Shown one piece after another: positions 59,913 to 64,000 of a stretch of 64,000 bases of DNA; the first letter of the stretch is position 1, and each line of letters begins with the position of its first letter. The notes beneath the pieces are model-generated. The model was not told the origin of the DNA. It made no database searches and saw only the letters and a list, made by a program, of their open reading frames with translations. Source of the stretch: Crotophaga sulcirostris (lineage: Eukaryota > Chordata > Aves > Cuculiformes > Crotophagidae); NCBI GenBank assembly GCA_013397455.1, contig VYZB01000168.1, positions 834,839 through 898,838 on the forward strand, read 5' to 3'. The translations under genes and the position numbers were made by a program.

Positions 59913-60052
59913 GATGTGATGTTGGCCAGCACTGTTGACTCGTTTTCCTGCTCTTCGGGAAACTTCAAAGGCAGCTGGCATTTCTGTTGCCTTATGACAG
60001 GCTCATAGGCAAGTATAATTGTTTAGTCCATATGTGCATAGCATAGAAGTAG

Positions 60053-60070
60053 CCATGAACATGTTCATGG
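60053..60070. repeat. Perfect 18-bp palindrome with p53-type half-site core
   Basis: CCATGAACATGTTCATGG equals its own reverse complement over all 18 bases. The central GAACATGTTC fits the p53-family decamer RRRCWWGYYY. No second decamer lies within the usual 0-13 base spacing, so a full p53 site is not supported. The GAACA/TGTTC halves lack the 3-base spacer needed for a steroid-receptor element. Confidence 0.9.
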
Positions 60071-62663
60071 AGCACATTTATCTGTGTGACTGTATACGAG
60101 GCAATATGCAGAATCATATGCCTGAGTTCCTGTGTGTTTTTGCGTGCATATGAGCTACTCATATACAAACTGCCTGGTTTCTCTGGGTTGCTGAGAGCAT
60201 CATTATCTAGCTACTATATTCTGAATAAAACACCATGGCCCATTTGGGGTTACAGTCTAAAGGAATGAAAGAAACTCACTGGAATTTTAATCTGGATGGA
60301 GAAAAATCAGCCCTAAAGTAAACAGTATCTTTGGAAGGGAGCCCAGTAACTAGCAATCATAACAGGATTAGAAATAGGTCAAGGCTGTAAAGTTGGACCT
60401 TTTCTTCACACCTCCTTTTTTCTCAGCAAAATTTGGGAGGGTCTAGGTCTTTATAGGGATTAAAGATAGTGGCAGATGTAATGTGAGTTTAGATTTCAAC
60501 CCCACCCAGAATCTGAGGCATAGGCTCACTTCTGATGCATGCGTTATCAGTCTGGAGTCCAGTCAAAGAAGCATTTGGAGTTTTCAAGGATAATATTCTT
60601 AGACAGGATTCTCCCAACCAATCTCTGCATTTAAAATCATTGTACTTGGTAAAGGTAAAGGAAATCTCATTTCCTACTCCATACATGAACACTCCGGCCT
60701 CCTGCCCTGGATTTACTATTCTTCAGCATGCTTTATTCAGGAATATCTTTCAAAGTTGTTTCAGCATTAGTGGAAAAGCAAGAAAATTGAAATTGTGGAC
60801 AAGGTTTGGAGTTTGTAGTTCTGAACAAGCATCAGCCAAACAGGGGTTTTTTTAATAGATATTAGTAGATATCTTAATCAAAATTCTACACCAAAAGTGT
60901 GTGTGTTTTCTTTTCTTTAGATGGACATTAGCGTGACATTTAGTCTCTGTTTAAAACAATGAATTGCACAAGAGATAATATTGCATGAAGTTGCTGTAGC
61001 ATCAATGAAGCATGTCTTTAAGGAGAGCTTAAAGCAGACATACTTTATCTTTGTTCTTCCAATAGCTATCACTTGGAAAAGCACAATGCCAATGTCAAAA
61101 GTTGAAAACATACGTTCCTAAAGCTAGAGACAAATGGCCAGAGAAGGTCTTGGAAGATTTGTGTCTTCTGTTGATTAAAAGGCGAACGTATGAGAGTCAC
61201 TGACCACCGACTGAGATAAATCTTCTGCACAGAATCATGTAAAATTGTATTTGAAATGTCCTCGAGAAATGAGCTGGATTCTGGGCAAGAAAACTATCTT
61301 AAGCAATCGAAGCCCATGTCTGAGCTCTGGGAGCACCGCAGCATAGGATACACTTGGCAAATCGACTGGACCCAGGACAGATTTTGAACCTGCACTTCAG
61401 TGTCTGCCTGAGCCCTATTGAATGATGATTTCTCATCATCTAAGCTTAGATACAGAGGCGAAATAGGCTTGCTAGCTGCTCACAACTTGAGGAAGAAGGT
61501 TCAGTGCTTCTGAAATTATCACTTTTTTGGTTTTCCTTGCCTCACAGATTATTCAGTTTGTTAGTTCAATCTACCATGTCCAGTTCACCTTTCCCAGGCC
61601 TCACTGATCCTTCAATTTACAGGACATCACCCACTCCAACTCAGTCACTGCTCCACACAGGGCAAAACACTAAATGTCAGGACTCTAGAAAGCAATGAGA
61701 AAGGAAAGAGCTGGGAGCACTTTCATCTATTTCAGACCTGTCAGATTAAGCAGATCTGGAGGCTTGGGTGATGGCACTTGTGCTTCATGCTTGCCTAAGC
61801 CGAATTGCCTTGGAGAAAGCTGAACTTTCTCTGTGGTCGATGGAAGGAATTTGGTGGGACTAGCCTTTCTGAATGATTCCCCCCATCCCAATCATTAGTA
61901 ATGTTTACAAGTCATACAAAGGAGTTTTTCAGTCTCAGTCCCAGAAAGAAGACTGATCTGCCTTGAGCTAGCTGGCAGATACCGACATCCCTTTGCTACT
62001 TAGAGTGAAAGAAGCCAGACACAGGCTCACTGAGACAGTCTCTTTTACCAAAGGGAATATCTGCTTCTACTTCTGTCTTTGCTGTGTTTGGCTTTCCCCC
62101 ATGGTGAAGTCTGTGTCACCCTAGCTTCTCCTATAAGCAGAAGCAAAAAACATCTCAACCCTTTAGGCTTGTGACAATATCAGCTCCTAATTTGTGACAT
62201 TTGTGACACCCATGTCAAAGACTTTCAGGTTAACATGTGTAGATGCTAAAAATGGGTGTTGTTGTTTCTAGTGCTCCTGGAAATGCAGTTAATTGCGTAG
62301 ATTTTATTCAAAGTCTAATGAATAGCATGCATTCACATGACTTTGTATGTGAGTATGGCAAAGGAGGGTGTCAGTGACAGAAAAAAGAAAGGTAAAAGTC
62401 AACCCACAGGAATAAATGTTTTAGCTATTCATATTGTTATGGCACATGAAGATAAAGGAATTATCATGGTGCATATACACATACACACTAAGAAAAAGAC
62501 AAATGAAGAGATGTGACCATTGACCAGTCATTTTTAAGTGGTATATTAACTGGTACCTTTCTTGTGTCTTAGCACTTTGAAAAGCTGCTTTAAACATTTT
62601 TCCCCGGGTTACTGGTAAGTATGAAATTCAGGTATTTGTACCATCCCACTATCTTTAAAACCT

Positions 62664-62686
62664 GATTTTTTTAAATTAAAAAAATC
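62664..62686. repeat. Perfect 10-bp inverted repeat, 3-base spacer
   Basis: GATTTTTTTA (62664-62673) and TAAAAAAATC (62677-62686) are exact reverse complements around AAT. This is an AT-rich hairpin or cruciform-prone sequence, likely from composition. Confidence 0.85.
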
Positions 62687-64000
62687 AATTTTCTTCCAAA
62701 TTAGCTTTGTGAAGTATAGTAAGTTCCATAAAAAAGAAAGAACAGAAAGAAAGCAAAGTTAAAGATTCTGCCTAACACATGTATTTGATAGAAATTAGCA
62801 CAAATAGCAATGGAAATGCTTTTCAGCACCATATTCAAGAATCTGCCGCTATTTTACCATATCATTTTAAGCAAAAGTTGGACTTCAACACTGAAGAAGA
62901 GTGGCTGCTTGTTCATTTTATTTTCCTTCCAAAGCTTGTATTAGGGAAAGGAGGCAGGTTTGATTCCACACAATATTTCTGGCTGGCATTAAGAATGGAA
63001 ATCCACAATAAAAGGGAGATTGTTTCGAGGAAGTATTCAACAAGCGTAAAAAGGAGAATTTCAGAGGGAAGGTGGTGACTGGTGATTGCTACTGACACTT
63101 GCTGTAGCACTGGAGTCGTTGCTCACCTGCTACAGAATTAAAGCCACCTTGAGTGCACCGGCAGCTCCAAGTCCCAGTCCTGTCATTTAAGACAACAGGA
63201 GTTTCAGCATGTGTTCAGTGGAATCAGGACTAGTTACATATGCTATACACCAGCTAAGTACAAGAGGAATAGTAATTTCTTTTAAAGAATTTCTAAGAAT
63301 TTCTGTTAGACTTAGAAATTTCGTGGTATGTTCTAAGGCCAAAAGGCTTACATTCCAAATGTCGTCTGCTACTGTGTTAGAGAGTTCCAAGACTAAGCTT
63401 ATTTCCCCTGGCTGGCACAATTTAAAAAATGATAGTGACAGCACTGTGGAGCAATGGAGGTAATTCCAAGTTCTTGAAACTGTTAGGGAGAGAGATGTAA
63501 CATCCTGAACTTTCTCTTGTGATTTCAGTCATAACTTCATACTGTTACATCTTCTACAATTCTGCTACAAAGGGCTTGCCAAACTGCTGCTCATGCCTTC
63601 TAGACACTCAGCATGTGTATCCGATCAATCCATTTGATTTGTAGGTTAGGACTAAATCTTATAGTCAGACCAAATGATCTCATTGCTGCTTGTGTGAATG
63701 CAAAATACTGTGAGTGAAAACAAGGAGATTGATTTAAAAGGACACAGGTAATTTAGAGCTAATGTTGGGCTTCTGTGTATTAATTAAAAAGTTTGCTATA
63801 ACCTATGGGACACATCAACTCTCTTGCAAAGGTTGTCATTTCTGCACAACCAGCCATTTGTTTTGCTTTCTTCCTAGAGAAACTTGATTTTCATGATGGG
63901 CTATGTCTTTTGCTACTATATCCTCTGGGAGAGAGGTCTGGTCAGATGATTAACATTATCTTCTCTCTTAAATATTACATTATTAAAATCGGGCAGGGGT

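Larger units (their letters stand above)
59913..64000. other. Unique AT-rich DNA, no gene seen
   Basis: Frames up to 106 codons (60535-60855) are not recognised. The stretch holds an 18-bp palindrome and a 10-bp inverted repeat, listed separately. A weak 'cagaccaaatgatctcattg' at 63666-63685 recalls an old CR1 tip but is too short to call. Confidence 0.5.

Noticed and set aside
62822..62845. RE1/NRSF-like half-site TTCAGCACC
   Set aside because: The second half (GGACAGCGCC-type) is absent downstream.
63640..63700. Possible old CR1 tip ('cagaccaaatgatctcattg')
   Set aside because: Too short and diverged, with no tail; similarity could be chance.
1..64000. Bacterial-type systems (operons, CRISPR arrays, phage or integron elements)
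   Set aside because: CR1 and MIR repeats and the lack of dense genes show vertebrate nuclear DNA; no regularly spaced direct repeats exist.

Overview
This window reads as vertebrate nuclear DNA, most likely from a bird. The main evidence is four clear CR1 (chicken repeat 1) retrotransposon copies, each with the typical CR1 3' end and an octamer-type tail. Other support comes from the low repeat content (recognisable CR1 is about 1.2 kb of 64 kb), very old amniote repeats (MIR-like and 'gaagtcaatgg'-type fragments), an AT-rich composition and many simple repeats. Turtle or crocodile is possible but would usually carry more repeats. The species cannot be named from sequence alone.

I recognise no protein-coding gene, exon, tRNA, rRNA or other RNA gene, and no CRISPR array. 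The longest gap-free open frames are 155, 147 and 142 codons. That is about what chance gives over six frames of 64 kb. None has a recognisable domain, and several are built from microsatellite or CR1 sequence. The window is best described as intergenic or long-intron DNA, possibly part of a gene desert.

Layout: 1-11.6 kb is unique DNA with a poly-pyrimidine tract, a G-quadruplex-type C-run and three ancient SINE or repeat traces. A short CR1 tip lies at 11.6 kb. The 11.7-19.5 kb part holds a MIR-like 3' end and a perfect hairpin. A 106-base assembly gap at 19.56 kb lies in a (TTTCC)n repeat. The 20-35 kb part is unique DNA with an exact POU-dimer (MORE) palindrome and a purine tract. A 471-bp CR1 lies at 35.8 kb and a 70-base gap at 37.5 kb. 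The 38-47 kb part holds a reverse CR1 tip, a second G-quadruplex motif and two clusters of homeodomain-type sites. A (TTTTA)n repeat and a 24-bp tandem duplication lie at 47.4-47.6 kb, and a 41-base gap at 49.86 kb. An ancient repeat lies at 50.9 kb and an old CR1 tip at 57.4 kb. A 537-bp CR1 with an unusual tail is at 58.2 kb, followed by a possible HOX/PBX/MEIS/octamer element at 59.85 kb and an 18-bp perfect palindrome at 60.05 kb.

There is no gene system to describe. If the window has a function, the sequence points to cis-regulation: several short intervals combine exact developmental transcription-factor motifs in unique DNA. These are motif observations, not demonstrated enhancers; cross-species alignment would be the deciding test.
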